Positions 43,258 through 52,249 of a stretch of 64,000 nt of DNA are shown one piece after another (the stretch's first letter is position 1; each line of letters begins with the position of its first letter). The stretch is from contig NZ_JALPVJ010000018.1 of assembly GCF_023544445.1 (NCBI RefSeq), positions 124,001-188,000 of the forward strand, given 5' to 3'. The notes under the pieces are model-generated. The model searched no databases. It was not told where the DNA came from and saw nothing but the letters and a program-made list of their open reading frames with translations. Source of the DNA: Actinoplanes sp. M2I2 (lineage in GTDB: Bacteria; Actinomycetota; Actinomycetes; Mycobacteriales; Micromonosporaceae). Made by a program: the position numbers and the translations under genes.

Positions 43258-44259
43258 TCAGAGCCAGCCGCGCCTCTTCAGATAGAGGTAGAGAAGGGCC
43301 GAGACGGCCACGATCGTCGCCGTGCTGACCACGAAACCGGAGAGCTTCTCGTAGCCCGGATAGGGCAGGTTCTGGCCGAAGTAACCGGTCACCGCGGTCG
43401 GCACAGCGATGATGGCGGCCCAGGCGGCCAGCTTGCGGGTGGTGTCGTTGAGGACGTTGCCCTGCTCGGCCAGGTCGGTCTGCAGCAGCGCGTCGATCCG
43501 GTCGCGCAGGTGCTCGACGTCGTCGACGGTGTGGGTGGCGTGGTCCTCGACATCGCGGTAGTAGGGCCGCAGGTTCGCGTCGACCAGGCCCAGATCGGTC
43601 CGCATCGTCTGGCTCACCAGCTCGGGCATGGGCGCGACCGCCCGGCGCAGCGCGGCCAGCAGCTTGCGCATCTCGACACCCCGCATGCGGGTCGCCCGCG
43701 GCGCGCCGCCCTCCTCCAGCAGCTGGTCCTCGACCTGGTCCATCGCGGCGTCCAGCCGTTGTGTGGCCGCGTACTGCCCGTCGACGACCACGTCGAGCAG
43801 GCCGTAGAGCAGAAAGCCGACCCCGCTGCCGTCGGCGCCCAGCTCGCCGTCGGCGTCCCAGCGCTCGACGAACTTGGTGGTGTCGCTGGTCGACTTGCGG
43901 ACCGTGATCAGGGCCCGCGGCGTGACGAAGACGCTGATCTCGGTCTTGCCGAACTGGGTCCCCGCGTCCCCGGTGGCGATGTCGACCGCGTAGACGTTGA
44001 GGAACACGTGGTGCGGGTAACGGTCGATCTTGGGCCGCTCATGGTCGGCCACCGCGTCCTCGACGGCCAGCGGGTGCAGCTCGAACTCCTTGGCCACCAG
44101 CGCGAGATCGTCGACGCCGGGATCGAACAGATCGATCCACAGCACCGAGCCGGGGTGCTGCTCGAGAAGGCCGGCCACCTGGTCGTACCGGAAGTCCTTG
44201 GCGATCGGCTTCCCGTTCTCATAGAGCCGGGTCTCGATCGGACAGGTGGGTTCGGTCAC
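43258..44259 (-). CDS. corA: CorA-family magnesium/cobalt transporter
   Basis: 333 residues. GTG at 44259 is chosen: CATAGT lies 6 nt upstream, giving a leaderless message. Long cytosolic funnel, then two C-terminal helices with the pore signature GYFGQNLP (GQN in place of the usual GMN) and a basic C-terminus YLKRRGWL. GxN variants with Gln are uncommon but occur among CorA/ZntB proteins; ion selectivity is uncertain. It is divergent from pnuC with only 41 bp between start codons. Confidence 0.9.
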   Translation of the reverse strand: MTEPTCPIETRLYENGKPIAKDFRYDQVAGLLEQHPGSVLWIDLFDPGVDDLALVAKEFELHPLAVEDAVADHERPKIDRYPHHVFLNVYAVDIATGDAGTQFGKTEISVFVTPRALITVRKSTSDTTKFVERWDADGELGADGSGVGFLLYGLLDVVVDGQYAATQRLDAAMDQVEDQLLEEGGAPRATRMRGVEMRKLLAALRRAVAPMPELVSQTMRTDLGLVDANLRPYYRDVEDHATHTVDDVEHLRDRIDALLQTDLAEQGNVLNDTTRKLAAWAAIIAVPTAVTGYFGQNLPYPGYEKLSGFVVSTATIVAVSALLYLYLKRRGWL

Positions 44260-44300
44260 GGAACCACTATGCCCCCGCCACCGGCGGCCTACCATGAACC

Positions 44301-45056
44301 GTGCACTGGGCCGACCAATTGCTCTCCGGTTTCTACGACGCCAAGTGGCAGGTGACCGCCGACCAGGCGATCTACTACCGCGAGATCGTCGGCAACGCCT
44401 TCGGGCTCGGGTCGGCGCTGTTCGGCATGCGCCGCAGCGTCTGGGCCTGGCCGGTCGGCATCGTCGGCAATGTGCTGCTGTTCACCGTCTTCGCGGGCCA
44501 GGCGATCGGCAACGACCAGGGCACGCCCCTGTTCGGCCAGGCCGCCCGGCAGGTCTTCTTCGTGATCGCCAGCGTCTACGGCTGGTGGCGGTGGAACCAG
44601 AACAGCCGGCGCAGCTCCGACGGCACGGCCGTCCGGCCGCACTGGGCCACGGCCCGGCAACGCGTCGTCTACGGCAGCCTGGCCCTGTTCGCGGTGGTCC
44701 TGTGCTTCTACGTGTTCCGCGCGGTCGGCGCCGGCTTCCCGGTCCCCTGGTGGTACTACCTGGCCGACTCCTGGATCTTCGTGGGCTCGATGCTGGCCAC
44801 GTACGCGCTGGCCCGCGGCTGGGTCGAGTTCTGGCTCTGCTGGATCGCCGTCGACCTGGTCGGCGTGCCCGAGCTGCTGCACTTCCGCTACTACCCGTCG
44901 GCCGTCCTGTACGCCGTCTACGCCGTCTTCGTGATCTGGGGCTTCGTCGTGTGGCTGCGCATCTCGCGCGCCGAGTCCGGGACGCCCTCCGCCGCGGCGG
45001 AACGGCCCGCAGGATCTGGCAAGGATGCGGCGACAGCAGACATTCATTCGAACTGA
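44301..45056 (+). CDS. pnuC: PnuC-like nicotinamide riboside transporter
   Basis: 251 residues, GTG with TACCAT 5 nt upstream (leaderless). Seven or so hydrophobic helices. PnuC-type residues WPVGIVGNVLLF, GWWRWNQN and WFxxD-like WLCWIAVDLVG are visible. It facilitates uptake of nicotinamide riboside or a related vitamin. In some bacteria pnuC is an NrtR target; here the NrtR-like gene is 41 kb away, and no copy of its candidate operator is seen in this short intergenic region. Confidence 0.88.
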   Translation: MHWADQLLSGFYDAKWQVTADQAIYYREIVGNAFGLGSALFGMRRSVWAWPVGIVGNVLLFTVFAGQAIGNDQGTPLFGQAARQVFFVIASVYGWWRWNQNSRRSSDGTAVRPHWATARQRVVYGSLALFAVVLCFYVFRAVGAGFPVPWWYYLADSWIFVGSMLATYALARGWVEFWLCWIAVDLVGVPELLHFRYYPSAVLYAVYAVFVIWGFVVWLRISRAESGTPSAAAERPAGSGKDAATADIHSN

Positions 45057-45124
45057 ACCGATGCGTAGCGTTTTCGAAGGGCCGGAACCGGCCCTTTGAA
45101 CGCACCGGAACAGAGGATCCACCG

Positions 45125-46060
45125 ATGCCCGACAAGACCACCATCGGCACTCTCGATCTCGACACGACTCTCGACTCCTACGCGACCGGTCTCGCGTATT
45201 CCTCGCGCTCCCCGTTGCTGCGCACCCCGGCCGACGAGGGCCTCGACCACGAGGACATCTCCTATCCGTCGTCGGACGGCACGCCGCTCGAGGCCTGGTA
45301 CATCCCGCGAGAGGGCTCGACGAAGCTCATCGTGTCGATGCACGCCTTCACCATGAACCGCTACGGGTTGCCGGCCCACCTCGAACCGTGGAAGTCCGTC
45401 TTCGGGCCCGGAAACGACACCGAGGTCGACTTCATCCGCGACTACCGGATCCTGCACGACAACGGCTACAACGTGCTCGCCTTCGACTTCCGCAATTGCG
45501 GGCACAGCAGCGCGGCCAACGGCAACCTCCAGTCCAACAATCGTTTCGAGGCGCGCGACGTCCTCGGGACCCTCGCCTACATCCGCTCCCGCCCCGACCT
45601 GGCGTCCATGGCCCTCGGCCTGTTCGCCCGGTGCATGGGCGCCAACGCCACGTTCCGGGCCATCGACACCGACCCGCGAGCCTTCACCGACGTACGCTGC
45701 CTCGTCGCGCCGCTGCTGCTGTCACCCCGAGCCTTCCTCGAGACCGCGCTCCAACGCGACGGCCTGGGTGAGCACGCCGACGAGGTCGACCGCCGGTTCC
45801 GGCTGCGGACCGGCGCTTCGCTGAGCGACGGCACCACCAGCCGCTGGGCGCCCTCGGTGACCATGCCGACGCTCACGTACGGGGTCCGGGACGACACGCT
45901 CACCCGGCCGTCGGACCTCGAGGACGCCTTCGCCGCGATCGGCGCCGCCGAGAAGTCGATGTTCTGGATCGACGGAACACCCAACCGATGGGACGGCTAC
46001 CAATGGTTCCAGCGTCACCCGGAGCGCATCCTCGACTGGTTCGGCACCCACCTGGGGTGA
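45125..46060 (+). CDS. Alpha/beta hydrolase with a cysteine nucleophile elbow
   Basis: 311 residues, GAGGA 8 bases before the ATG. The alpha/beta hydrolase pattern is clear: KLIVSMHAFTMNRYG, NVLAFDFRNCGHSS, then the elbow LFARCMGANAT where G-x-S-x-G would be expected. The nucleophile would be Cys, as in dienelactone hydrolase. A likely acid is in YGVRDDTLT. A final catalytic His is not certain (candidate in FQRHPERI). No signal peptide. An AraC regulator follows 55 bp downstream on the same strand. Substrate unknown. Confidence 0.85.
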   Translation: MPDKTTIGTLDLDTTLDSYATGLAYSSRSPLLRTPADEGLDHEDISYPSSDGTPLEAWYIPREGSTKLIVSMHAFTMNRYGLPAHLEPWKSVFGPGNDTEVDFIRDYRILHDNGYNVLAFDFRNCGHSSAANGNLQSNNRFEARDVLGTLAYIRSRPDLASMALGLFARCMGANATFRAIDTDPRAFTDVRCLVAPLLLSPRAFLETALQRDGLGEHADEVDRRFRLRTGASLSDGTTSRWAPSVTMPTLTYGVRDDTLTRPSDLEDAFAAIGAAEKSMFWIDGTPNRWDGYQWFQRHPERILDWFGTHLG

Positions 46061-46115
46061 TACCCGCTCACAACGGTGTCGTACTGCGGGAACGCTTGAT
46101 CATCCGGGAGCCGGA

Positions 46116-46982
46116 ATGACGACGCTGCACACGGAGATACGCGCACGGATCGCGGCGGCGGCCGACCGGCCGGACGCCCAAGGACGCATAGATGGGCTTC
46201 AGCTGTACCGGGCCCGAGCGCCCGAGCCGCCGATCCCCCTGATCTTCCGGCCGTCCCTGTACCTGGTCTTCCAGGGAGCCAAGCGCCTGCTGCTGGGCGA
46301 TCGGGAGGTCGCCTACCGCGAGGGTGACCTGGTCATGGCCGGCGTCGACCTGCCCGCGCTGGCCCAGGTCACCGAGGCCTCGGAGCAGGCGCCGTACCTG
46401 GCGGTCGAGATCGCCCTGGATCACCGGGTGCTCGGCGCCCTCGCCGCCGAACTGCCGGCTCCCCCGCCGCGGCCGAGCCAAGCCCTGACGATCCAGCCGC
46501 TGCCCGGCGCGGTGCACGAACCGGTCCTGCGGCTGCTGCGGCTGCTCGACGACCCGGTCGACGCGCGCATCCTCGCGGACGGGGTGAAACGAGAGATCCT
46601 GTACCGGGTGCTGACCGCCCCCGAGGGCGACATCCTGCTCGATCTGGTGCGGGCCGACTCCGTGCTCGCCCGCATCGGAGAGGTGACCGCGTGGATGCAT
46701 GGCCATCTGGGGACACCCGTCGACGTCGATCACCTCGCCGGGCGGGCGCGGATGAGCGTCACCTCGTTCCACCGCAGCTTCAAGGCGGCCACGGGCACGA
46801 CGCCGATCCTCTATCACAAGCAACTCCGGCTGCACGAGGCGCGGCGACTGGTCGCGGTGAAAGACGCGAGCCTCGCGCAGATCGCCGCGTCCGTGGGGTA
46901 CGCCAGCCCGGCCCACTTCAGCCGCGACTACAAACGCGCCTTCGGCGCAGCGCCCCAGGTCGACGCCAAACGCTTCAGCTAG
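46116..46982 (+). CDS. AraC-family transcriptional regulator
   Basis: 288 residues. N-terminal AraC_N-type cupin (about 1-160, with FRPSLYLVFQGAKRLLLGD and YREGDLVMAGVDLP) and C-terminal double helix-turn-helix (about 188-288, with MSVTSFHRSFKAATGTTP and IAASVGYASPAHFSRDYKRAFG). It probably controls the adjacent alpha/beta hydrolase gene or an unlinked target (inference). Confidence 0.93.
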   Translation: MTTLHTEIRARIAAAADRPDAQGRIDGLQLYRARAPEPPIPLIFRPSLYLVFQGAKRLLLGDREVAYREGDLVMAGVDLPALAQVTEASEQAPYLAVEIALDHRVLGALAAELPAPPPRPSQALTIQPLPGAVHEPVLRLLRLLDDPVDARILADGVKREILYRVLTAPEGDILLDLVRADSVLARIGEVTAWMHGHLGTPVDVDHLAGRARMSVTSFHRSFKAATGTTPILYHKQLRLHEARRLVAVKDASLAQIAASVGYASPAHFSRDYKRAFGAAPQVDAKRFS

Positions 46983-46997
46983 CAGTGCGGCTGCCCG

Positions 46998-47232
46998 TCA
47001 GCGTTCGCGGGTCTGCCAGGTGCACAGGCAGATCTTGTTGCCTTCCGGGTCGGCCAGAACCCAGTACGCCGGGGCGACCACCCGCCGCGACTGCGGCGTC
47101 GATGCGGGGCTGGGCCTCGGCCGGGTCGGTCCACAAGTCCGCTCGCCAGCGCTGGCGAGGCTCCTCGTCGCCGGACTGCTGGAACCACAGGATGGGCAGC
47201 CTGTCGGCCGGGTCGGTCAGGTCGATTCCCGC
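46998..47232 (-). pseudogene. VOC/glyoxalase-like protein, frameshifted and 5'-truncated
   Basis: On the minus strand about 47232-47085 encodes DPADRLPILWFQQSGDEE then RQRWRADLWTDPAEAQP and DAAVAAGG. A one-base shift at about 47085 is then needed to continue RVVAPAYWVLADPEGNKI and end CLCTWQTRER-stop at 46998. Both parts match the C-terminal half of the Glyoxalase_6/VOC proteins. The N-terminal half is absent and the upstream DNA is hairpin-rich, so this is a decayed gene. Confidence 0.8.
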
Positions 47233-47292
47233 GGGCCTCGTTCCGGTTTGCTGCTGGCCTCGACCATCGTCGGGGGTAGACCCTGGGGCGCT

Positions 47293-47309
47293 GCCCCAGA
47301 CCCCGACCG
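47293..47309. repeat. GC hairpin of the degraded intergenic region
   Basis: CTGGGGC-GCT-GCCCCAG, near 47283-47299 by line count, a perfect 7-bp hairpin followed by ACCCCGACC. Hairpins of this type recur between genes in actinobacteria. It sits between the VOC remnant and the large inverted repeat. Confidence 0.5.
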
Positions 47310-47346
47310 CCTGGGGAGATGGATGAAGCTTTCTTGCGGTGGGTGC

Positions 47347-47475
47347 CTTGGTTGATCTCCCCGGGTCGGCTGCCGAAGCGAATCGCAAGCGAGGGCGGGA
47401 CGCAAGCAAACTGCGCTTGCGTCCCGCCCTCGCTCACGATGAGCTGTGGCTGCCGCCCCGGGGAGATCAACCAAG
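47347..47475. repeat. 129-bp inverted repeat
   Basis: Outer 19-bp arms are perfect (CTTGGTTGATCTCCCCGGG at 47347-47365, its complement at 47457-47475). Inner 19-bp arms are also perfect (GCGAGGGCGGGACGCAAGC and its complement) around a 7-nt loop. The 23 bp between inner and outer arms pair only partly. The whole could fold as one long hairpin. No transposase or target duplication is visible. It could be a MITE-like or REP-like element. Confidence 0.85.
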
Positions 47476-47479
47476 TCTG

Positions 47480-47870
47480 AGGGGAGGAAAAGCAGATCAG
47501 AACCGCCCGCCCACGGGGAGGCGCGAACCCATCGGGCCATGACCGACATCCAGCCAGCGCGAAACGATGACCTGCTCAGCTGCGGTGACTCATGCTCAGG
47601 CGCGACCTGCCGACCACAACAGCAGACTCCCTGACCCACCACCCAGGCGCACCATGCTGACCGCAAGCGGCACGGTCCTGCTCCCTTGACCCACCACCCA
47701 GGCCCGCCCGCCCGAGCGACTCGCTGTCCAGCGACCACAGCGCGGCAGCCGGACCCCTCACCGTCAGGTGACCACCCGGCTCACCCGGGCAATCAGCAGC
47801 CGGCGACCGATCCCTCAGCCGCCACCGGCTCGCCCCCGACCGTCAACCGCAAGAAACTCACCAACCAAAA
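47480..47870. other. Gene-free intergenic stretch with a short direct repeat
   Basis: No open frame here has protein-like composition plus a ribosome site. TGACCCACCACCCAGGC occurs twice, at about 47634 and 47688. I see no tRNA fold and nothing else to assign. Confidence 0.6.
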
Positions 47871-47905
47871 TCCGGCCCCGGAAGCCAGAAGCAACCGGGG
47901 CCGGA
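47871..47905 (-). terminator. Terminator of thrS
   Basis: A perfect 11-bp stem TCCGGCCCCGG/CCGGGGCCGGA with a 13-nt loop, followed on the minus strand by TTTTGGTTGG, 16 bp after the thrS stop. Confidence 0.9.
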
Positions 47906-47920
47906 CTCCGAAAGCAGGAC

Positions 47921-49936
47921 CTACTCGGCGACGGCCACCGGGGCGGTCGGGCCGACGTTGGTGCGCGACCGGACGATCTCGGCGACATGGGCGACGGCCT
48001 CGTCGAGAGGAACGCCGTTGCGCTGGGAGCCGTCGCGGTAGCGGAAGGAGACCGTGCCCGCGGCCACGTCGTCGTCACCGGCGATGGCCATGAACGGGAT
48101 CTTCTGCTGCTGCGCCGTGCGGATCTTCTTTTGCATGCGGTCGTCCGAGTAGTCGACCTCGGCGCGGATGCCCGCCTCGCGGAGCTTGGTGACGAAGCCG
48201 GTCAGGTAGTCGGCGTGGTCGTCGCGGATCGGGATGCCCACGACCTGGACCGGGGCCAGCCACGCCGGGAACGCGCCCGCGTAGTGCTCGACCAGGACGC
48301 CGAAGAAGCGCTCGATCGAACCGAACTTGGCCGAGTGGATCATCACCGGCTCCTGGCGGGTGCCGTCGGCCGCCTGGTATTCCAGGCCGAAGCGGGCCGG
48401 CTGGTTGAAGTCGTACTGGATCGTCGACATCTGCCAGGTGCGGCCGATCGCGTCCTTGGCCTGGACGCTGATCTTCGGGCCGTAGAAGGCCGCGCCGCCC
48501 GGGTCGAGCACCAGGTCGAGGCCGCTCTCGGTGGCCACGTCCTCCAGGACCTTCGTCGCCACGGCCCACTGCTCGTCCGTACCGATGAACTTGTCGCTCT
48601 TGGGGTCTCGGGTCGACAGCTCGAGGTAGTAGTCGTCGAGGCCGAAGTCGCGCAGCAGCGACAGCACGAAGTCGAGCAGGTGCTTGATCTCGCCCGAGGC
48701 CTGCTCGGCGGTCACGTACGAGTGGGAGTCGTCCTGGGTCAGGCCGCGCACGCGGGTCAGGCCGTGCACCACGCCCGACTTCTCGTAGCGGTAGACCGTG
48801 CCGAACTCGAAGAACCGCAGCGGCAGCTCACGGTAGGACCGCCCGCGCGACTTGAAGATCAAGTTGTGCATCGGGCAGTTCATGGCCTTGAGGTAGTAGT
48901 CGGCCCCCTCCAGCTGCATCGGGGGGAACATCGTGTCCTTGTAGTACGGCAGGTGCCCGGAGGTCTGGAACAGGCCCTCCTTGGTGATGTGCGGCGAGCT
49001 GACGTACTGGAAGCCCTCCTCGATGTGACGGGCGCGGACGTAGTCCTCCATCTCGCGCTTGATCACACCGCCCTTGGGGTGGAAGACGACCAGGCCGGAG
49101 CCGATCTCGTCGGGGAACGAGAAGAGGTCGAGCTCGGTGCCCAGCTTGCGGTGGTCGCGGCGCTCGGCCTCGGCCAGGCGGTTCAGGTACGCCTTGAGGT
49201 CGTCGCGGGACGGCCAGGCGGTGCCGTAGATGCGCTGGAGCTGCGGGTTCTTCTCCGAGCCGCGCCAGTAGGCGGCGGCCGAGCGCATCAGCTTGAAGGC
49301 GGGGATGAGCCGGGTGGTGGGCAGGTGCGGGCCGCGGCACAGGTCGCCCCAGACGCGCTTGCCGTCCTTGTCGACGTTGTCGTAGTGGGTCAGCTCGCCG
49401 TGGCCGACCTCCATCACCTCGTCGGCGTCGACGTCACCCTTGAGGTCGACCAGCTCCAGCTTGTACGGCTCGCCGGCCAGCTCCAGCTTGGCCTCGTCGA
49501 GCGACTTGTACTCGCGGCGGCGGAACGTCTGGCCGGCCTTGACGATCTCCTGCATGCGCTTCTCGAGCTTCTGCAGGTCTTCGGGCTGGAACGGCTTGGG
49601 CACGTCGAAGTCGTAGTAGAAGCCGTTCTCGATGGGCGGGCCGATGCCCAGCTTGGCCTCGGGGAACGTGTCCTGTACGGCCTGGGCCAGCACGTGCGCG
49701 GCCGAGTGGCGCAGCACGTTCAGCCCGTCGGGCTCGTCGATCGAGACGGGGGTGGCGTCGGTGTCGAGCTCGGGACGCCAGTCGAGGTCGCGCAGGCGGC
49801 CGGCGGCGTCGCGGACGACCACGATCGCCTTGGGGCCGGTCGTGGGCAGGCCGGCTGCGGCCACCGCATCGGCGGCCGTAGTCCCGGCCGGGACGACGAG
49901 AGGGTCGGCCACAGCGGGGGTACGGGATGCGGACAC
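47921..49936 (-). CDS. thrS: Threonyl-tRNA synthetase
   Basis: 671 residues from a GTG at 49936 with AAGGAGAT and a 4-base spacing; the in-frame ATG at 49966 would bury that ribosome site. TGS domain, editing domain with [11 protein letters not shown] and CRGPHLP, class II core with motif 2 ([12 protein letters not shown]) and motif 3, zinc ligands including Cys in KAMNCPMH, and a C-terminal anticodon domain ([16 protein letters not shown]). Full length. No T-box leader is seen in the short upstream space. It is not in an obvious operon with the WXG100-like pair upstream. Confidence 0.97.
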   Translation of the reverse strand: MSASRTPAVADPLVVPAGTTAADAVAAAGLPTTGPKAIVVVRDAAGRLRDLDWRPELDTDATPVSIDEPDGLNVLRHSAAHVLAQAVQDTFPEAKLGIGPPIENGFYYDFDVPKPFQPEDLQKLEKRMQEIVKAGQTFRRREYKSLDEAKLELAGEPYKLELVDLKGDVDADEVMEVGHGELTHYDNVDKDGKRVWGDLCRGPHLPTTRLIPAFKLMRSAAAYWRGSEKNPQLQRIYGTAWPSRDDLKAYLNRLAEAERRDHRKLGTELDLFSFPDEIGSGLVVFHPKGGVIKREMEDYVRARHIEEGFQYVSSPHITKEGLFQTSGHLPYYKDTMFPPMQLEGADYYLKAMNCPMHNLIFKSRGRSYRELPLRFFEFGTVYRYEKSGVVHGLTRVRGLTQDDSHSYVTAEQASGEIKHLLDFVLSLLRDFGLDDYYLELSTRDPKSDKFIGTDEQWAVATKVLEDVATESGLDLVLDPGGAAFYGPKISVQAKDAIGRTWQMSTIQYDFNQPARFGLEYQAADGTRQEPVMIHSAKFGSIERFFGVLVEHYAGAFPAWLAPVQVVGIPIRDDHADYLTGFVTKLREAGIRAEVDYSDDRMQKKIRTAQQQKIPFMAIAGDDDVAAGTVSFRYRDGSQRNGVPLDEAVAHVAEIVRSRTNVGPTAPVAVAE

Positions 49937-50023
49937 GGTGATCTCCTTCAGCTGCGAAAAGCCCATCAGAACCTTGACGATGCTATCCGCCCGGAAATTC
50001 CCCCGGCCCGCCGCGCCCGGGCG

Positions 50024-50911
50024 TCACCGTTTGGTGAGCTCCGCTTCCTGTTCGGCGCCGGGCTCGTACGAGAGCAGGTGCTTGCCCTCGGATCGGCGTT
50101 CCAGGTCGGTGATGGTGGACAGCCGGCGGTCGAGGTCGAGCTGGGCCCGGCTCATGACGCCGTCGTGCACCTCGTCCTGACGGGCCCGGGCGGCCAGCAC
50201 CTCGTCCTTGGCCCGGCGCAGCAGGAGGCGGTTGGCGGTGTCGCGGTCTCCCGGCGGGAGCCCGCGCGCGGCGCCGATGATCTCGGGATGCTCGGCGATG
50301 GCCCGATCCTGCACGAGCGAGTGCTGTCCCTTCCACCAGTCACCTTGGCTGGGGGTCGTCCAGTTGGCCAGGGCCAGGATGCTGATGTCGTCGTATCGCG
50401 GTTCCTCGGTGACGGGGACGACCTCCTCGCGGAACGTGTTGTCGCCCAGGATGCCGGCGGCTTTGCGGTCGGCGTCGTTGATGCCGGCGACGATCTCGCC
50501 GATCTGCCGGGCGTACCCGTCGACGGCCGGCTGGGTCGCGGCCACCCCGATCGGCGCGGTGATCAGCCCGGCGGCCAGGTCGACGCGCAGCCCGGTCGCC
50601 TCGGCCTCGGCGACGACCTCCTGCAGCACCCGCCGGTGGTGCTCGATGGCCAGGACGAACTCGCGGATGGTCCACGCGATGGCGGCGCAGTGCACCTGCC
50701 CCCGGCCGACCTGCACGCGCAGATCGGCCGCCTTGTCCTGGGCGGCCTGCGAGCTGGGGCCGGCCGGCCAGTGGTTGGGCAGCTCCCGGGTGTCGCGGCC
50801 CAGATCCTCCACGGCGGTGTCGAACGTCCGGGCCAGCCTGTCCCAGCGCCCGGCGATGTCCTCGAGGCGGCCGGTGTCGGCGGCCAGCAGTCCCTGCAGG
50901 GTGATGGTCAC
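50024..50911 (-). CDS. WXG100-like protein, N-terminal part of a DUF1023-type protein
   Basis: 295 residues, GTG at 50911. The first 90 residues look like a helical WXG100/ESX hairpin with WPAGPSSQAA. A second helical region follows, ending DLERRSEGKHLLSYEP. In the actinobacterial DUF1023 family this Leu-rich GKHLL-like strand leads straight into an alpha/beta hydrolase domain. Here the frame stops about 12 residues later (ELTKR), so the hydrolase domain is missing. It is coupled to the small WXG100 gene 4 bp upstream. Type VII secretion is inferred from fold only; no secretion genes are in the window. Confidence 0.7.
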   Translation of the reverse strand: MTITLQGLLAADTGRLEDIAGRWDRLARTFDTAVEDLGRDTRELPNHWPAGPSSQAAQDKAADLRVQVGRGQVHCAAIAWTIREFVLAIEHHRRVLQEVVAEAEATGLRVDLAAGLITAPIGVAATQPAVDGYARQIGEIVAGINDADRKAAGILGDNTFREEVVPVTEEPRYDDISILALANWTTPSQGDWWKGQHSLVQDRAIAEHPEIIGAARGLPPGDRDTANRLLLRRAKDEVLAARARQDEVHDGVMSRAQLDLDRRLSTITDLERRSEGKHLLSYEPGAEQEAELTKR

Positions 50912-50915
50912 GGTG

Positions 50916-51230
50916 TCACCCGGGCTTTCCGGCTGTCCGGAGGCGGTCGGCCGCGTCGCTGTCGGTGGCGACGAAGTCTCCCGCGGCCGCGCGCAACTCG
51001 CCGCCGTAGTCGCGGACCATCGCCCCCAGCCCGTCCATCGTGATCTCCCAGAACCGGGCCGAGCCGGCCAGCTGCGACTCGCACAGCACCGCGCCGTCGA
51101 CCGCGCCCTGGCCCGCGTACTCCCAGCCGCGGATCTCGGCGGCCACGCGCTGCACCCGCTCCCCGATCCCGGTGACCGCCACACCCATCGCCCGCACTTC
51201 CGGCGCGTCGATGCTCGTCATGTCGTCCAT
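50916..51230 (-). CDS. Small WXG100-like protein
   Basis: 104 residues, all predicted helical, with a turn region RGWEYAG and later RFWEITMDG in the WxG position. No signal peptide. The size and its pairing with a longer WXG100-like gene 4 bp downstream match the EsxA/B-type partner arrangement of actinobacteria. Confidence is moderate because the WxG motif itself is imperfect. Confidence 0.75.
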   Translation of the reverse strand: MDDMTSIDAPEVRAMGVAVTGIGERVQRVAAEIRGWEYAGQGAVDGAVLCESQLAGSARFWEITMDGLGAMVRDYGGELRAAAGDFVATDSDAADRLRTAGKPG

Positions 51231-51435
51231 CGATCAACCACCCACCCGTTGAGGTATCGGCTCTGTCCCCTACACGGCGCCGGACCGCCGTCCGGTTCAG
51301 CCTCGCCGCCCCGGGTGTGTTCCGAGCTGGTTGGTCAGGTCCCGGGCCGGCCGGACGGGCGCGCCCCCCACGGCCGACGTCCCCGGGCGACAATCGTCGC
51401 GGCCGGCGACGCCGGCGGAGGGCGAGGTCGGTTCG

Positions 51436-52170
51436 ATGATCAGCAGTGGTTACGACGCCGAGTTGCGGCGGCACCATGAGGTGTTGCGGCGGGCCTGGGA
51501 CATCGGGCCGCACGATCGCGTGCTGGACGTCGGGTGCGGGGCCGGGCTGACCACGCGGGACGCGGCGCGGGCGGCGCGGGACGGCAGCGCGCTCGGGGTC
51601 GACATCTCCGGACCGGCTGTCGAGCTCGCCCGGGAGCTGGCCCGGGCCGAGGGGCTCGGCAACGTCGCCTTCGAGCGCGCCGACGTGCAGGCGCACCCGT
51701 TCCCACCGGCGGGCTTCGACGTGGCGATCAGCCGGTTCGGGACGATGTTCTTCGACGACCCGGTGGCCGCGTTCGGCGGTGTCGGGCGGGCGCTGCGGCC
51801 GGGCGGGCGGCTGGTGATGCTGGTGTGGCAGGCCGGCGAGCTCAACGAGTGGCACCTCGTCGTCCGGCGGGCCCTCGACCGGACCGGGCCGTCGCCGAAC
51901 GCGTTCTCGCTGGCTGATCCGTCCACCGTGCGGCAGGTGCTGGGCGCCGCCGGGTTCGCCGACGTGACCCTGACCGACGTGGACGAGCCGGTCTGCTACG
52001 GCCCGGACGTGGCGGCCGCGCTCGACTGGGTGCGGGGTTTCGCTTCCGTCCAGGAGTCGCTGACGGCCGTGGGGGTCGAGCGGCTGCGCGAGGAGCTGGT
52101 GGCGCACGCGACCGGCGACGGCGTCTGGCTGGGCTCGCGGGCCTGGCTGGTCACCGCCCGTCGCGGCTGA
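51436..52170 (+). CDS. Class I SAM-dependent methyltransferase
   Basis: 244 residues from the ATG at 51436 with GAGG upstream; the frame is open earlier but without conserved sequence. Motif I VLDVGCGAGLTT, acidic loop GVDIS, motif with FERADVQAHPFP and post-motif FDVAISRFGTMFF, ALRPGGRLVMLVW are all typical of UbiE/Methyltransf_11 proteins. Substrate unknown. It stands alone on the plus strand. Confidence 0.92.
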   Translation: MISSGYDAELRRHHEVLRRAWDIGPHDRVLDVGCGAGLTTRDAARAARDGSALGVDISGPAVELARELARAEGLGNVAFERADVQAHPFPPAGFDVAISRFGTMFFDDPVAAFGGVGRALRPGGRLVMLVWQAGELNEWHLVVRRALDRTGPSPNAFSLADPSTVRQVLGAAGFADVTLTDVDEPVCYGPDVAAALDWVRGFASVQESLTAVGVERLREELVAHATGDGVWLGSRAWLVTARRG

Positions 52171-52249
52171 GCGGCCGGGGCACCTCGGAGGGACTGCGCC
52201 GAGCGACACGCATCGATACCATTCAATGATTCCGACACGGGGAGGAATC

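Noticed and set aside
37556-44355. Two plus-strand open frames of more than 1000 codons
   Set aside because: They are antisense to the FtsX permeases and CorA, whose residues, helices and start/stop overlaps are clearly protein-like.
47347-47475. Insertion sequence ends
   Set aside because: No transposase remnant and no target-site duplication; the structure is a single long hairpin.
47500-47560. Possible tRNA (GGTTCGCGCC-like T-arm on the minus strand)
   Set aside because: No acceptor, D or anticodon stem can be formed around it.
49937-50023. T-box riboswitch for thrS
   Set aside because: The space to the upstream gene is under 90 bp and lacks T-box sequence or a specifier stem.
47768-51043. 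Plus-strand open frame of about 1090 codons
   Set aside because: It is the complement of thrS and the WXG100-like genes, with Arg/His/Val-rich unstructured composition.
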